From: Vallitalea sp.
GTDB taxonomy: Bacteria; Bacillota; Clostridia; Lachnospirales; Vallitaleaceae
Assembly (NCBI RefSeq): GCF_025211055.1
Contig: NZ_JAOARO010000038.1
Span: 1-64,000 of the forward strand
DNA: 64,000 nt
Direction of reading: 5' to 3'
The notes under the pieces are model-generated. The model was not told the origin of the DNA. It ran no database searches and was given only the letters and a program-made list of their open reading frames with translations. Each line of letters opens with the position of its first letter. Position 1 is the stretch's first letter. Below are positions 33,286 through 42,972 of the stretch, piece by piece. The position numbers and the translations under genes were made by a program.

Positions 33286-33738
33286 TTATTTGTTTTTGTT
33301 ATTATGTACGTCTTCTGGCTTAGCCTTATCTAGGGCTTTTTCTATTGCGCCAAGAAGTAGTGAGGACGTATATTTAGTATCTGTTTTAATGCTTAGGTTT
33401 TCAAAACTGGTATCATTAACAAGTTGAATTTCAAGGTCATTTAATGTTGGTACTAGAGCAGGATTAAGTGTAGCAATAGCATTGTCTAGGTTGGTTAGAT
33501 TAATTGAGTTAATATGATTTTTATCAACCACAACTTCAACATTTACTGGTTGATTTTCAATTACAATGGATGATGTATATACTCCAGGAACATAAGTAGC
33601 CATTACAGGTGTTTTAGTATCATTTTTATTACCTAACATGTAGATAAGTAATAATATTAAACATATTCCAACTATTACAAATAGTACAGTATATATTATT
33701 TGTTTTAGTTGTAGAACGATAATTTTGGTTGATCTCAT
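33286..33738 (-). CDS. Membrane-anchored hypothetical protein (150 aa)
   Basis: ATG 33738 follows AAGGAGGCAATT on the minus strand, preferable to an ATG 18 bases upstream. Residues about 10-35 (IIYTVLFVIVGICLILLLIY) form one membrane helix, giving an N-in, C-out topology. The outer domain begins YVPGVYTSSIVIENQPVNVE and ends KYTSSLLLGAIEKALDKA. That pattern (G-x-Y-x-S, a beta strand with V-x-V-x-V, and a terminal helix with T-S-x-x-L-L-x-A) resembles FMN-binding-type domains, but the flavin-linking Ser/Thr context is not clear. I therefore leave it as unknown. Confidence 0.7.
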   Translation of the reverse strand: MRSTKIIVLQLKQIIYTVLFVIVGICLILLLIYMLGNKNDTKTPVMATYVPGVYTSSIVIENQPVNVEVVVDKNHINSINLTNLDNAIATLNPALVPTLNDLEIQLVNDTSFENLSIKTDTKYTSSLLLGAIEKALDKAKPEDVHNNKNK

Positions 33739-33914
33739 AATTGCCTCCTTATACAAATAGTCCGATTAATATATTTTATTTAAGATAGGACTAAAATATG
33801 AAGGTTATGCAAAATTATTTTATATAATTTTTAGAAATCCATAAGCTGTATGTTTGATTTAATATGGAAGGAGAAATTTAATCACTAAAGTTTACCTGCT
33901 TAAACAATGAAAGG

Positions 33915-35102
33915 ATGAAAAGATATATGGCAAAACAAAGTAGAGTTTTTAAACTATCTAAATTAGTTGTGTTAATAATGATTGTAGTATTAATGATTGT
34001 ATCATGTAAAATGATAGATTCAGATGAAAATAGTACAGGGTTAGACAATAATGAACAACAAATAGTTAATAATGATAAAAATGATGAAATAAAAGATGAT
34101 AATGAAAAAAATGATAAAATAAAAGATGAAAGTGATAATACTGAAATTAAAGATGAAGAGGAAGTAAAGAAACCAGTAGAGATTGATTATCAAGCAGTTA
34201 AACCTAATGAATTAGGACATATAATGGTTATTATGTATCATGGTATTATAGATTTACCACCTTATCATGTAACTGAAGAACAATTTCTTGAGCAGTTACA
34301 GTACATGTATGACCATAAATATAGACCTATATCTGTTAGAGACTATATAGATAATAATATTAATATTGAAGCTGGATATACACCTATAGTATTTACTTTT
34401 GATGATGGACTCAGTTCAACTTTTTCATTAATTGAAAAAGATGGAAACCTAGTTCCTAAGCCTGGTACGGCTATTGAAATACTAGAAAGATTTTCTGAAT
34501 CACATCCAGGATTTGATAGTAAAGCTGGTTTGTATATAAATGGTCAAAAAATATTTGAAGGTGCTGGAACAGTTGAGGAAAGAATCAAATGGTTAGTAGA
34601 TAATGGTTATGACGTAGGTAATCATACAGTATCCCATGATAAAACACAAATGTTAAGTAAATTAGATTCTAGACAGATAATGAAAAACATCGGTATAGTT
34701 GATCAGATCATCAAGAATGCTGTTCCAGGTTATAAAGTTGATTCATTAGCATATACATTTGGAAATAGACCAGTAAAAGCCTTGCGTAATCTAGTATTAG
34801 ATGGTGAATACAATAATATTAAATATAATTACTCTGTAGCTTTTAAAGAAGGAGCAAGTGCGCTATATTACCCACCACTACATATAAAGTTTGATCCATT
34901 GAATGTAGCTAGAGCTAGAGGGTCAAAAGGAGAAATTCAAGATATGGGATGGTTCTTTGACTATTATGAACAACATCCAGAAAAAAAATATATCTCTGAT
35001 GGAAACCCACATAGAATTTCCATATTAGAGAAAGATGAGGATAGCGTGAACAAAGATAAATTAGGACAAAAAGAGCTTTACTTATATAAATTAAATCAAT
35101 AA
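33915..35102 (+). CDS. Lipoprotein polysaccharide deacetylase (395 aa)
   Basis: The N-terminus is basic, then hydrophobic (KLVVLIMIVVLMIVSC), with a lipobox-like IVSC, followed by a long acidic Asn/Asp/Lys linker to about residue 90. The NodB-type carbohydrate esterase-4 domain has VIMYHGI, FTFDDGLSSTFS (the D-D metal/base pair), GYDVGNHTVSHDKTQM (H-x3-H zinc ligands) and a distal AYTFGNRPVK. It removes acetyl groups from a cell-surface polysaccharide or peptidoglycan. The start is ambiguous: ATG 33915 is too near the GAAAGG ribosome site; ATG 33927 is an alternative. A terminator follows. Confidence 0.87.
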   Translation: MKRYMAKQSRVFKLSKLVVLIMIVVLMIVSCKMIDSDENSTGLDNNEQQIVNNDKNDEIKDDNEKNDKIKDESDNTEIKDEEEVKKPVEIDYQAVKPNELGHIMVIMYHGIIDLPPYHVTEEQFLEQLQYMYDHKYRPISVRDYIDNNINIEAGYTPIVFTFDDGLSSTFSLIEKDGNLVPKPGTAIEILERFSESHPGFDSKAGLYINGQKIFEGAGTVEERIKWLVDNGYDVGNHTVSHDKTQMLSKLDSRQIMKNIGIVDQIIKNAVPGYKVDSLAYTFGNRPVKALRNLVLDGEYNNIKYNYSVAFKEGASALYYPPLHIKFDPLNVARARGSKGEIQDMGWFFDYYEQHPEKKYISDGNPHRISILEKDEDSVNKDKLGQKELYLYKLNQ

Positions 35103-35106
35103 TATA

Positions 35107-35143
35107 AATGACCTAATCAACATATGATTGGGTCATTTTTTCT
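35107..35143 (+). terminator. Terminator of the deacetylase gene
   Basis: AATGACCTAATCA pairs with TGATTGGGTCATT (one G-U pair) and continues into TTTTCTT. Confidence 0.85.
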
Positions 35144-35228
35144 TAACATATAGTAATTAATCTGTTAAAATAATTATGCATGAAAAAAATATTTCAATAA
35201 ATATAGATATGTAGTTAGGGGGATAAAT

Positions 35229-38200
35229 ATGTCATTACAATATATACTAGGATGTGCTGGAGCAGGAAAAACATATTGTTGCTATGATAAGATAATAAAA
35301 GAATCCATGAAAAATATTGATAAGCCCCTTATTATGATAGTCCCTGAACAATTTACTCTAGAAACTCAAAAGGATATTGTTAAACTTCATCCTTCGTCTG
35401 GTATCATGCAAATAGAGATTTTAAGTTTTCAAAGATTAGCTTACCGTATACTTGATGAGATAGGTGGAGCCAACAAAACTTTGCTTGGTAATACAGGTAA
35501 AGGTATGGTTATTAGAAAAGTCATTGAGGAGAATAAGGAGAAACTAAGATTATTCTATAAGAATTCAGGTAAACCAGGATTTATTAAAGAATTGAAAAGT
35601 GTTATAACAGAACTCTATCAATATGATATATCATCACAAGACCTAACAAAATCATTAGAGGAATTAAGCAATAAACCATTACTACAAACTAAGATAAATG
35701 ATTTACAGATTGTTTATGATGGATTCAAAGAGTTTATCAAGAAAGAATATATTACTAATGAAGATACATTAGATATATTAAGTGAGTCGATAAGAGATTC
35801 CAATCTATTAGAGAACGCTACAGTTTGGATAGATGGATTCTATGGATTTACACCAATACAATATAAAGTATTAAATGAGATATTAAAGAAATCTAGAGAA
35901 ACTTATCTTACTCTTACGATAGATAGCATAAACAAATTAGATGATCTATCTGATGAATCAGAATTATTTTATGAAACCAAGAAAACAATCTACAAACTTA
36001 ATAATCTAGCGAAAGAAAGTAAAGTAAAAGTATTAAAACATATATTACTTGATAATAAATACAATAGATATAAAAATAAAGCATTAGAGCATCTGGAAAG
36101 AAATATTTTTAGATACCCGTATAAGATATATAATGAAGGAAAAAGTGATATTTATATACATACAGCACCTAATATCAGAAAAGAAGTAATTAATCTATCT
36201 GATAATATAATCTATCTAATAAAAGAAAACAACTATAGATATAGAGAGATAGCAGTGGTAACTGGTGATTTAGATGGATATGAAAAGATTATATCAAGGA
36301 GTTTTAAGGAGTATGATATACCATTTTTCATAGACAAGAAGAAAGATATTCTATCTAATCCATTTGTAGAATTTATTAGAGCAGCTATTTCAATAATTAA
36401 TAAAGGATATACCTATGAAACTATATTTAGATATCTTAAAACCAGTTTAACAGGGATATCTATAGAGGATATAGATATCATTGAAAATTATGTACTGGCT
36501 TATGGGATACAAGGTAGAAAACAATGGGAACAGGATTTTGAATATCCATACATAAATAATAGATTTAATGATGAATATGCATATGAACAATTACAAAGAA
36601 TAAATGTGACTAGGGAAAAAATAGTAAATCCACTATTAGAATTTGGTAGAAACATAGGGCATAAAAAGGTTAAAGTTAAAAATATAACTCAGGATTTATA
36701 TAATCTTATAGTGACCTTGAATGTGGAAGAAAAAATATATAATAGAAGTGAAAAATTCAGGTTGGATGATGAGTTATTGTTAGAAAAAGAATATAAGGCT
36801 ATCTATAAAATTATAATGGAGTTATTGGACAATATAGTAGATATACTAGGTGACAAAGAGATTACACTTAATGAATACAGTGTTATATTAGAATCAGGTT
36901 TAGAACAATGCGAGATGGGACTTGTCCCGCCAGGACTTGACCAAGTTGTAGTGGGTGATTTGGAGAGATCCAGATTAAGGGAAATAAAAGCACTATTTAT
37001 AATAGGACTTAATGAAGGCAAGATACCTAAGATATCAGTTAAAGCTAATATTTTATCTGACTCAGACAAAGATAAATTGATGGAAAAAGGTGTAGAACTT
37101 GCTCCAAGTACCAAGAAAAAAGTATTTGAAGAGCAATTCTTAATATATACTGGGTTAACAAAACCCTCTAATAAGCTGTATCTTAGCTATGCCAGAACAG
37201 ATATAGATGGTAAATCAATGCGACCATCCATACTTATAAGTAGAATTAAAAAAATATTCAGAAATCTAGAAGTTATTGACATAGAATTACAAAAGGATGA
37301 ATATAGAATATATCTACAAAAACCTACTTTTAGAATTATGCTTAACAAATTACGTAATTATAATAATATTGGGCTTACTGATTATTGGAAAGACATATAT
37401 AGTTGGTACTATAGTAATAAAACTTGGAGACATTCAGTTAAATCAGCTGTGGGCGGTTTGTATCATATTAATTCAGAAGAATTTTTGCCAGAAGAATTAG
37501 TCACAAGTATCTATACAGATACACTTATTAATAGTGTTTCTAGATTGGAAGAATTTGCAAAATGTCCTTTTGCTCACTTCTTGGATTATGGATTAAACGT
37601 ATCAGAAAGAGTAGTTAGAGAAATATCTATGCCTGATATTGGAATATTGTTTCATAGGTCCATAGATGAATTTTCTAAGAAGCTAAGTAAACGGGAATTG
37701 GAATGGAACCTAATTGAAGATAATGTAAGGGATAGATTAGTAGAAGAAACCGTTATTCAAATTGCTGATAAATATTGCAATAGTATATTTTACAGTACAG
37801 GACGAAATACTTACCTAATCAATAGACTTACAAGAATAACCAAAAGAGCTATTTGGGCGCTTCAATATCATATCAAAAAAGGAGAATTTAAGCCTACTGA
37901 TTATGAAGTAGCATTTGACCCTGATAAAGGGGACCTTGAATCTCTGAAAATTGATTTTGATGACGAAAAAACTATGAAATTAAAAGGTAGAATTGATAGA
38001 GTTGATAGATATGAGACAGATGATACTATTTATGTAAAAGTAATAGATTATAAATCAGGTAATAAACAATTTGACATCACTGCTCTTTATTATGGATTAC
38101 AATTACAATTGTTAGTATATCTTAATGCTGTAACAGAATTAGAGGATAAAAAAACAACTAAAAAAATAGTACCAGCAGGTGTTTTTTATTATCATATCGA

Positions 38201-38645
38201 TGACCCTATAATAAAAACGGAATCAGACCTTAATAAAGATGAATTGGAAAAACAAATTATTAAAAGTTTGAAGATGAATGGACTTGTTCTAGAAGACGTT
38301 GATATTATCAACAAGATGGATAAAGATATTGACAATTACTCAGATATAATACCAGTACAGATAACGAAAAAAGGTACTATCGGCAAGAGATCTTCAGTTG
38401 CTTCTAAGGAACAATTTGATATATTAATGGATTTTGTGAAGGACAAGACAGAGGAGATTGGTAGAGAAATCATGAAAGGGAATATCCTAATCCATCCATT
38501 TAAAAATAGCAAGGACGATGCTTGTGAATATTGTAAATATTCATCTATTTGCCAGTTTGATAGTTCTATGAGTTGTAATGAATATAGAATATTGCATAAT
38601 ATGGGTAAAAATGAGGCATGGGAAAAAATAGATAAAAATAGATAA
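35229..38645 (+). CDS. addB: ATP-dependent helicase/nuclease subunit AddB
   Basis: AddB pairs with AddA to resect double-strand breaks for recombination. The first residues contain a Walker A motif, LGCAGAGKTYCC, then IMIVPEQFTLETQ and IEILSFQRLAYRIL. The central part has VGDLERSRLREIKALFIIGL and NEGKIPKISVK. The C-terminal RecB-type nuclease shows VIDYKSGNKQFD, and iron-sulfur ligands sit around SRLEEFAKCPFAHFLDYG and at CEYCKYSSICQFD. The length of 1138 residues is family-typical. ATG follows GTTAGGGGGATAAAT. Normally addA follows at once; here the next genes are the V-type ATPase operon, and addA lies at 55210. Confidence 0.95.
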   Translation: MSLQYILGCAGAGKTYCCYDKIIKESMKNIDKPLIMIVPEQFTLETQKDIVKLHPSSGIMQIEILSFQRLAYRILDEIGGANKTLLGNTGKGMVIRKVIEENKEKLRLFYKNSGKPGFIKELKSVITELYQYDISSQDLTKSLEELSNKPLLQTKINDLQIVYDGFKEFIKKEYITNEDTLDILSESIRDSNLLENATVWIDGFYGFTPIQYKVLNEILKKSRETYLTLTIDSINKLDDLSDESELFYETKKTIYKLNNLAKESKVKVLKHILLDNKYNRYKNKALEHLERNIFRYPYKIYNEGKSDIYIHTAPNIRKEVINLSDNIIYLIKENNYRYREIAVVTGDLDGYEKIISRSFKEYDIPFFIDKKKDILSNPFVEFIRAAISIINKGYTYETIFRYLKTSLTGISIEDIDIIENYVLAYGIQGRKQWEQDFEYPYINNRFNDEYAYEQLQRINVTREKIVNPLLEFGRNIGHKKVKVKNITQDLYNLIVTLNVEEKIYNRSEKFRLDDELLLEKEYKAIYKIIMELLDNIVDILGDKEITLNEYSVILESGLEQCEMGLVPPGLDQVVVGDLERSRLREIKALFIIGLNEGKIPKISVKANILSDSDKDKLMEKGVELAPSTKKKVFEEQFLIYTGLTKPSNKLYLSYARTDIDGKSMRPSILISRIKKIFRNLEVIDIELQKDEYRIYLQKPTFRIMLNKLRNYNNIGLTDYWKDIYSWYYSNKTWRHSVKSAVGGLYHINSEEFLPEELVTSIYTDTLINSVSRLEEFAKCPFAHFLDYGLNVSERVVREISMPDIGILFHRSIDEFSKKLSKRELEWNLIEDNVRDRLVEETVIQIADKYCNSIFYSTGRNTYLINRLTRITKRAIWALQYHIKKGEFKPTDYEVAFDPDKGDLESLKIDFDDEKTMKLKGRIDRVDRYETDDTIYVKVIDYKSGNKQFDITALYYGLQLQLLVYLNAVTELEDKKTTKKIVPAGVFYYHIDDPIIKTESDLNKDELEKQIIKSLKMNGLVLEDVDIINKMDKDIDNYSDIIPVQITKKGTIGKRSSVASKEQFDILMDFVKDKTEEIGREIMKGNILIHPFKNSKDDACEYCKYSSICQFDSSMSCNEYRILHNMGKNEAWEKIDKNR

Positions 38646-38731
38646 AAGTTGAGTTTCTTAAAAAATTTTGATATCATATAAGTTAGGTTTGTCAGAGGAA
38701 GTATAAGAGGTTATAGAAAAGAGGTGCGGTG

Positions 38732-39043
38732 ATGGAAGCTATCATCAATAAAATAATTTCTATTGAAAATAAAGCTAGGGAGGTATTGGACACAGCAAAA
38801 GAGGAAAAAGAAAATAAACATAAAGAAATGTTAGATAGGGTAGAAGAATTAAAAGATAAGATAGTAAATGATGCAAATAGAAAAGTCAAACAACTAAGGC
38901 AAAGAGAACTAGATGAAGCTTTGGCTGAAGCAGATGAGTATATTAAAAAAGCAAAAGAAAGACTAGAAAAAATGAAGCTCTATGGAGAGGAAAAAAGAAA
39001 AATATGGAGTGATGAGCTTGTAAAAGCAGTTCTAGAGAGGTGA
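38732..39043 (+). CDS. A/V-type ATPase coiled-coil peripheral stalk subunit (G/H-like, 103 aa)
   Basis: ATG 38732 is placed behind GAGGTGCGGTG; a GTG one codon upstream is also open. The protein is nearly all charged helix (IENKAREVLDTAKEEKENKH, LKDKIVNDANRKVKQLRQRE, ADEYIKKAKERLEKMKLYGE), as expected for the stalk subunit that pairs with subunit E. It begins the ATPase operon, 86 bases after addB, and the next start is 4 bases beyond its stop. Confidence 0.82.
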   Translation: MEAIINKIISIENKAREVLDTAKEEKENKHKEMLDRVEELKDKIVNDANRKVKQLRQRELDEALAEADEYIKKAKERLEKMKLYGEEKRKIWSDELVKAVLER

Positions 39044-39047
39044 GTAT

Positions 39048-40082
39048 ATGCTAGCAACGTTCAAGTACAGTCATCTTTCTACTAAGATTAGAGCAATGAA
39101 AGGTAAAATGCTTACAAAAGATGACTATGAGCAACTACTTCTACGTAACAGTGTACTAGAAGTTGCGATATATCTAAAAAACAATACTTATTATAACGAC
39201 TTTTTACAAGAATTAAATGAGAACAATGTTCATAGAGGTCAAGTTGAAACGCTTTTGTATAAATCGATTATCAGTGAAGCTCTTAAGATAGGTAGATATC
39301 TCAAAGGAAATGAAAAATCTGTTTTTAGATATATTTATCGTAGACAAGAGATAGAAGACTTGAAGAAAATGCTTAGAATATTACAAATGGGTGGCGATAT
39401 ACACCAAATTGATAGAAGATTATTTTTTATTAATAAATATAGTGTTATTGATTTTAATAAGTTGTTTGCTGCTAAGGATATTAGAACTTTTGTTAATGGG
39501 CTGAAGGAAACTAATTTTTATGAGATTCTAAATCCGTTGATAAAAGATGAAAATCATATAGACCTTTTTTCGGCAGAAATGGCACTGGACATGTATTATT
39601 ATAAAAAACTTATCGCACAACCTGAATTAGTAAGTGGTACAGATAAAAAGATTGCTAACCTTATTATAGGTTTGGAGGCAGACTTACGTAATATCATGTG
39701 GGTATATAGAGGAAAACATTATTATAATATATCCAAAGAGATATTATACAGGTATCATATACCCTATCGGTATAAGTTGAGGCAGAAAGATTTGAGATTA
39801 CTTATTAATTCTAATAGTGTAGATGAAATAATGGAAATATTGAAAAAAACTCCCTATAATGACATACTATCTTCAGATGAACATTATTGGGAAAAGGAAT
39901 TCTACGAGTATATACTTAATATCCATGATAAAAACATAAGTATGTATCCATTCTCTATAGCACCCATTATTGGATATATGTTCGCTAAAGAGGTTGAGAT
40001 AATGAATATAACAACTATTATCGAAGGCATAAGATATAACGTTGATTCAAACAAGATTAAGAAATTTTTAATCGGTTTTTGA
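39048..40082 (+). CDS. ntpC: A/V-type ATPase subunit C (V-ATPase d/AC39 family)
   Basis: The subunit links the central rotor stalk to the membrane ring. Family features are the start TFKYSHLSTKIRAMKGKMLT followed by DDYEQLLLRNSVLEVAIYLK, internal helix bundles with YRRQEIEDLKKMLRILQMGG and NIMWVYRGKHYYNISKEILY, and the end FAKEVEIMNITTIIEGIRYN. The length of 344 residues is normal. ATG follows GAGAGGTGAGTAT. It lies 4 bases after the stalk subunit gene and 22 before subunit I. Confidence 0.93.
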   Translation: MLATFKYSHLSTKIRAMKGKMLTKDDYEQLLLRNSVLEVAIYLKNNTYYNDFLQELNENNVHRGQVETLLYKSIISEALKIGRYLKGNEKSVFRYIYRRQEIEDLKKMLRILQMGGDIHQIDRRLFFINKYSVIDFNKLFAAKDIRTFVNGLKETNFYEILNPLIKDENHIDLFSAEMALDMYYYKKLIAQPELVSGTDKKIANLIIGLEADLRNIMWVYRGKHYYNISKEILYRYHIPYRYKLRQKDLRLLINSNSVDEIMEILKKTPYNDILSSDEHYWEKEFYEYILNIHDKNISMYPFSIAPIIGYMFAKEVEIMNITTIIEGIRYNVDSNKIKKFLIGF

Positions 40083-40104
40083 AAAATAGGGAGGAGGCGA
40101 TTTC

Positions 40105-42033
40105 ATGTCAATTGAAAAAATGTTTTTTGTAAATGTGGCTGGACCAATTAAAGCTCTGGATTATTTTGTAATAAAAAATGTTTTACCATATGATGTACAG
40201 TTGGTGAATGCAATTTCAATACTAGATTCAGTTAAAGGATTATACCCATTTTCTATACAAAATCCCTATGATAATGTGATTAAGAAATTAGGTAAATTAT
40301 GTGAGAATCTTGACATCAAATTAGAGCAGATTGATATTGATGACAAACAAATTAATTGTGCTCTTGATGTAGAACCTGTAATAGAAGATTTGAGTGATGA
40401 ATTATCAGAACTTATGAAGCAAAAAGAAGATATAAATAATAAGATAACAATAAATAAGAGAATCAGAAAACAGATTATTCCGATTCAAAACGTAGATATT
40501 GAGATCAATAAACTATTTGAATTTGAGTTTATGAAATTCAGGTTCGGCAAAATGCCAAAAGATAGTTTTAAGAAACTAAATGACTATGTGGAAGATCTGG
40601 AAGTAATAGTATTCAAAGTATTTGAAGAAGATGACCATGTATTCTTACTATACTTCATGCCTAAGATAGTACAAGAAAGTATTGATAGTCTCTTTGCATC
40701 ACTATACTTCGAAAGAATAAGGATATCTGGTGAAGTAAAAGGACATCCAAAAGAAGTAATTAAGAGAATAGAGGATACTTTGGTCAAGTTATCAAATCAA
40801 GAAAAAGAAATTGATAAGAAGATAGATAACTTCTACAAAGAAAATTATGATAAGATTGCTGATATTTATAATATCATCAACCAGTTAGATCAAGTATTTG
40901 ATGTTAGAAGACATGTAGTTCATTCAAAGGATGCGTTTTATCTTACTGGGTGGGTTCCACAGAGTCAACTAGATGATTTTATGAAAAAGATCAAAGAAGA
41001 TGAGGATATAACGTGTATTGTTGAAGAGGATGAAGCTGTCAAGAAGACAAAACCACCAACAAAACTAAGAAATAATAAATTCTTTAAACCATTTGAGTCA
41101 TTAGTCAAGATGTATGGTACACCATCTTACAATGAACTTGATCCAACACCTTTTGTAGCTATAACATACTTGTTAATGGTTGGTATGATGTTTGGAGATA
41201 TGGGACAGGGCTTTGTTATAGCATTATTAGGTTATTATGTTTATAAGAAGAAGGGAAACTCCTTAGGGAAAATAGGTATATATGCAGGAATAGCTTCAGC
41301 GATATTCGGTCTCTTCTATGGTTCCGTATTTGGTAATGAAGAGCTTCTAAGAGAGATATTTGGATTTATACCAATGATTAATCCTATGGAAAATAAACAA
41401 TTAGTATTGATTATTGCTGTTGGATTTGGTGTTTTATTATTAATTTTGGCAATGGTTCTAAACATATGGAACGCAGTTAAAAAGAAAAAGATGGGACAGT
41501 TGCTTTTTGATAGGAATGGAATAACAGGTTTGATTTTCTATCTTGCACTTATTTATTTGATTCTGTCAAAAGTATTGAGAAGTGACTATAGAATTGCTAC
41601 ATGGCAGATTTTATTATTAATTGTGGTTCCATTAATATTGATCTTTTTATCACATCCTTTAGGAAACTTGATAGAAAAAAAGAAACATATATTACCAGAA
41701 GATAAAGGCGGTTATTTTATTGAAGCTATATTTGAACTTATTGAAACATTACTTGCAATATTAAGTAATACCATATCATTTATAAGAGTTGGTGCTTTTG
41801 CACTTAACCATGTTGGTTTCTTCTTAGCTTTCCACATGATGGCAGATATGGTAGGCGGTACAGGAAGTATATTTGTAATGATTTTCGGTAATATCTTGAT
41901 TATCTGTCTGGAAGGTTTGATAGTAGGTATTCAAGGATTAAGGCTAGAATACTACGAATTATTTAGTAGATTCTTTAGTGGTGAAGGCATAAGCTTTAAT
42001 CCATTCAAAATAAAGGATAAACAAGCAACTTAA
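40105..42033 (+). CDS. ntpI: A/V-type ATPase subunit I (membrane stator, V-ATPase a family)
   Basis: Residues 1-about 330 are a soluble coiled-coil arm (LMKQKEDINNKITINKRIRK; IEDTLVKLSNQEKEIDKKID) ending with YLTGWVPQSQLDDFMKK, a family hallmark. The rest is membrane-embedded: TPFVAITYLLMVGMMFGDMG, AIFGLFYGSVFGNEELL, and near the end LLAILSNTISFIRVGAFALN, where the Arg of S-F-I-R-V-G-A-F faces the rotor carboxylate. FLAFHMMADM and EGLIVGIQGLRLEYYELFSR close the protein. 642 residues. RBS: GGGAGGAGGCGATTTC. This subunit forms the ion half-channels. Confidence 0.95.
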   Translation: MSIEKMFFVNVAGPIKALDYFVIKNVLPYDVQLVNAISILDSVKGLYPFSIQNPYDNVIKKLGKLCENLDIKLEQIDIDDKQINCALDVEPVIEDLSDELSELMKQKEDINNKITINKRIRKQIIPIQNVDIEINKLFEFEFMKFRFGKMPKDSFKKLNDYVEDLEVIVFKVFEEDDHVFLLYFMPKIVQESIDSLFASLYFERIRISGEVKGHPKEVIKRIEDTLVKLSNQEKEIDKKIDNFYKENYDKIADIYNIINQLDQVFDVRRHVVHSKDAFYLTGWVPQSQLDDFMKKIKEDEDITCIVEEDEAVKKTKPPTKLRNNKFFKPFESLVKMYGTPSYNELDPTPFVAITYLLMVGMMFGDMGQGFVIALLGYYVYKKKGNSLGKIGIYAGIASAIFGLFYGSVFGNEELLREIFGFIPMINPMENKQLVLIIAVGFGVLLLILAMVLNIWNAVKKKKMGQLLFDRNGITGLIFYLALIYLILSKVLRSDYRIATWQILLLIVVPLILIFLSHPLGNLIEKKKHILPEDKGGYFIEAIFELIETLLAILSNTISFIRVGAFALNHVGFFLAFHMMADMVGGTGSIFVMIFGNILIICLEGLIVGIQGLRLEYYELFSRFFSGEGISFNPFKIKDKQAT

Positions 42034-42161
42034 TATATACTTGTAATGTTTTACATAGATATTGGTTGCAAAGAGTTATATAGATAAAATTATATAAATA
42101 GAATAAAGCTGCATATTAATAGGTAAAATGTGGCTTATTGGAAATAAAGGAGGAAAATATA

Positions 42162-42587
42162 ATGGATATAGTAATGAGTTTAGCACTTATATTAGTGATT
42201 GTTACAGTGGGAACTGGAGTATATGCAATAAAAAGAGGTATTGATGGAAGTAAAGCCAAGACGATTTTAGGTATAAATGTTTTGAGTTTCTTTGGGATTT
42301 TAATAGTTGCTACTGTTGTTTTGTTAACAGGCGGAACCACAGCTTTAGCAGCAGAAACTACTGAAAAGGTAGCTGCTAGTGCAGAAGGTATGAGATATAT
42401 TGCAGCAGCATTATCTACTGGTTTGGCTGCTATTGGTTCAGGAATTGCAGTTGCTGTATCTGGTTCAGCAGCTATAGGTGCTATTAGTGAGGATTCAAAA
42501 TTATTAGGTAAAACAGTTATCTTTGTTGGTCTTGCGGAAGGTATTGCTATCTATGGACTTATTATATCTATATTAATTTTAGGTTAA
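42162..42587 (+). CDS. ntpK: A/V-type ATPase rotor ring subunit K (141 aa, four helices)
   Basis: ATG 42162 behind AAAGGAGGAAAATATA is chosen over an upstream ATG at 42138 without a ribosome site. Two helical hairpins are visible: residues 3-24 and 36-56, then 79-105 and 114-140. Only the second carries a rotor carboxylate (Glu126 in VGLAEGIAIYG), as in 16-kDa V-type proteolipids. The Gln that follows S-G-I-A in the Na+-binding Enterococcus hirae NtpK is replaced here (GSGIAVAVSG), and helix 2 has no Gln. Na+ use is therefore not supported by these residues. A 128-base gap without a terminator separates it from subunit I. Confidence 0.9.
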   Translation: MDIVMSLALILVIVTVGTGVYAIKRGIDGSKAKTILGINVLSFFGILIVATVVLLTGGTTALAAETTEKVAASAEGMRYIAAALSTGLAAIGSGIAVAVSGSAAIGAISEDSKLLGKTVIFVGLAEGIAIYGLIISILILG

Positions 42588-42611
42588 AAAGTAAACGGAG
42601 GTAGATTAGCT

Positions 42612-42920
42612 ATGAAAATGTACCTTATAAGTGATAACATTGATACGAAAACAGGTATGAGATTAGCAGGTGTTGAAGGTGTAGTTGTCCACGAAATAGA
42701 AGAAATAAGAAGTGCCCTTGATGAAGCTCTAAAAGATAGGGATATAGGTATAATATTAATCACAGAAAAATTAGGAAAATTAATTGGAGATAAAATAAAA
42801 GATATAAAACTTAATTATCACACACCTTTAATTGTTGAGATTCCTGATAGACATGGTACTGGAAGAACACCTGATTCAATTACAAAATATGTCAGAGAAG
42901 CGATTGGGTTAAAGATATAA
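42612..42920 (+). CDS. ntpF: A/V-type ATPase subunit F
   Basis: A 102-residue protein with the family pattern YLISDNIDTKTGMRLAGVEG, IGIILITEKLGKLIGDKI and PLIVEIPDRHGTGRTPDSIT, ending KYVREAIGLKI. Subunit F binds the central stalk with subunit D. ATG follows AACGGAGGTAGATTAGCT, 24 bases after subunit K. The naming follows the archaeal/bacterial A-type scheme (equivalent to the G gene of Enterococcus). Confidence 0.93.
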   Translation: MKMYLISDNIDTKTGMRLAGVEGVVVHEIEEIRSALDEALKDRDIGIILITEKLGKLIGDKIKDIKLNYHTPLIVEIPDRHGTGRTPDSITKYVREAIGLKI

Positions 42921-42972
42921 TAATAACAAGATATTTGTTTTCGATACTGTTTAAAAAGGAAGAAGGGTAATT

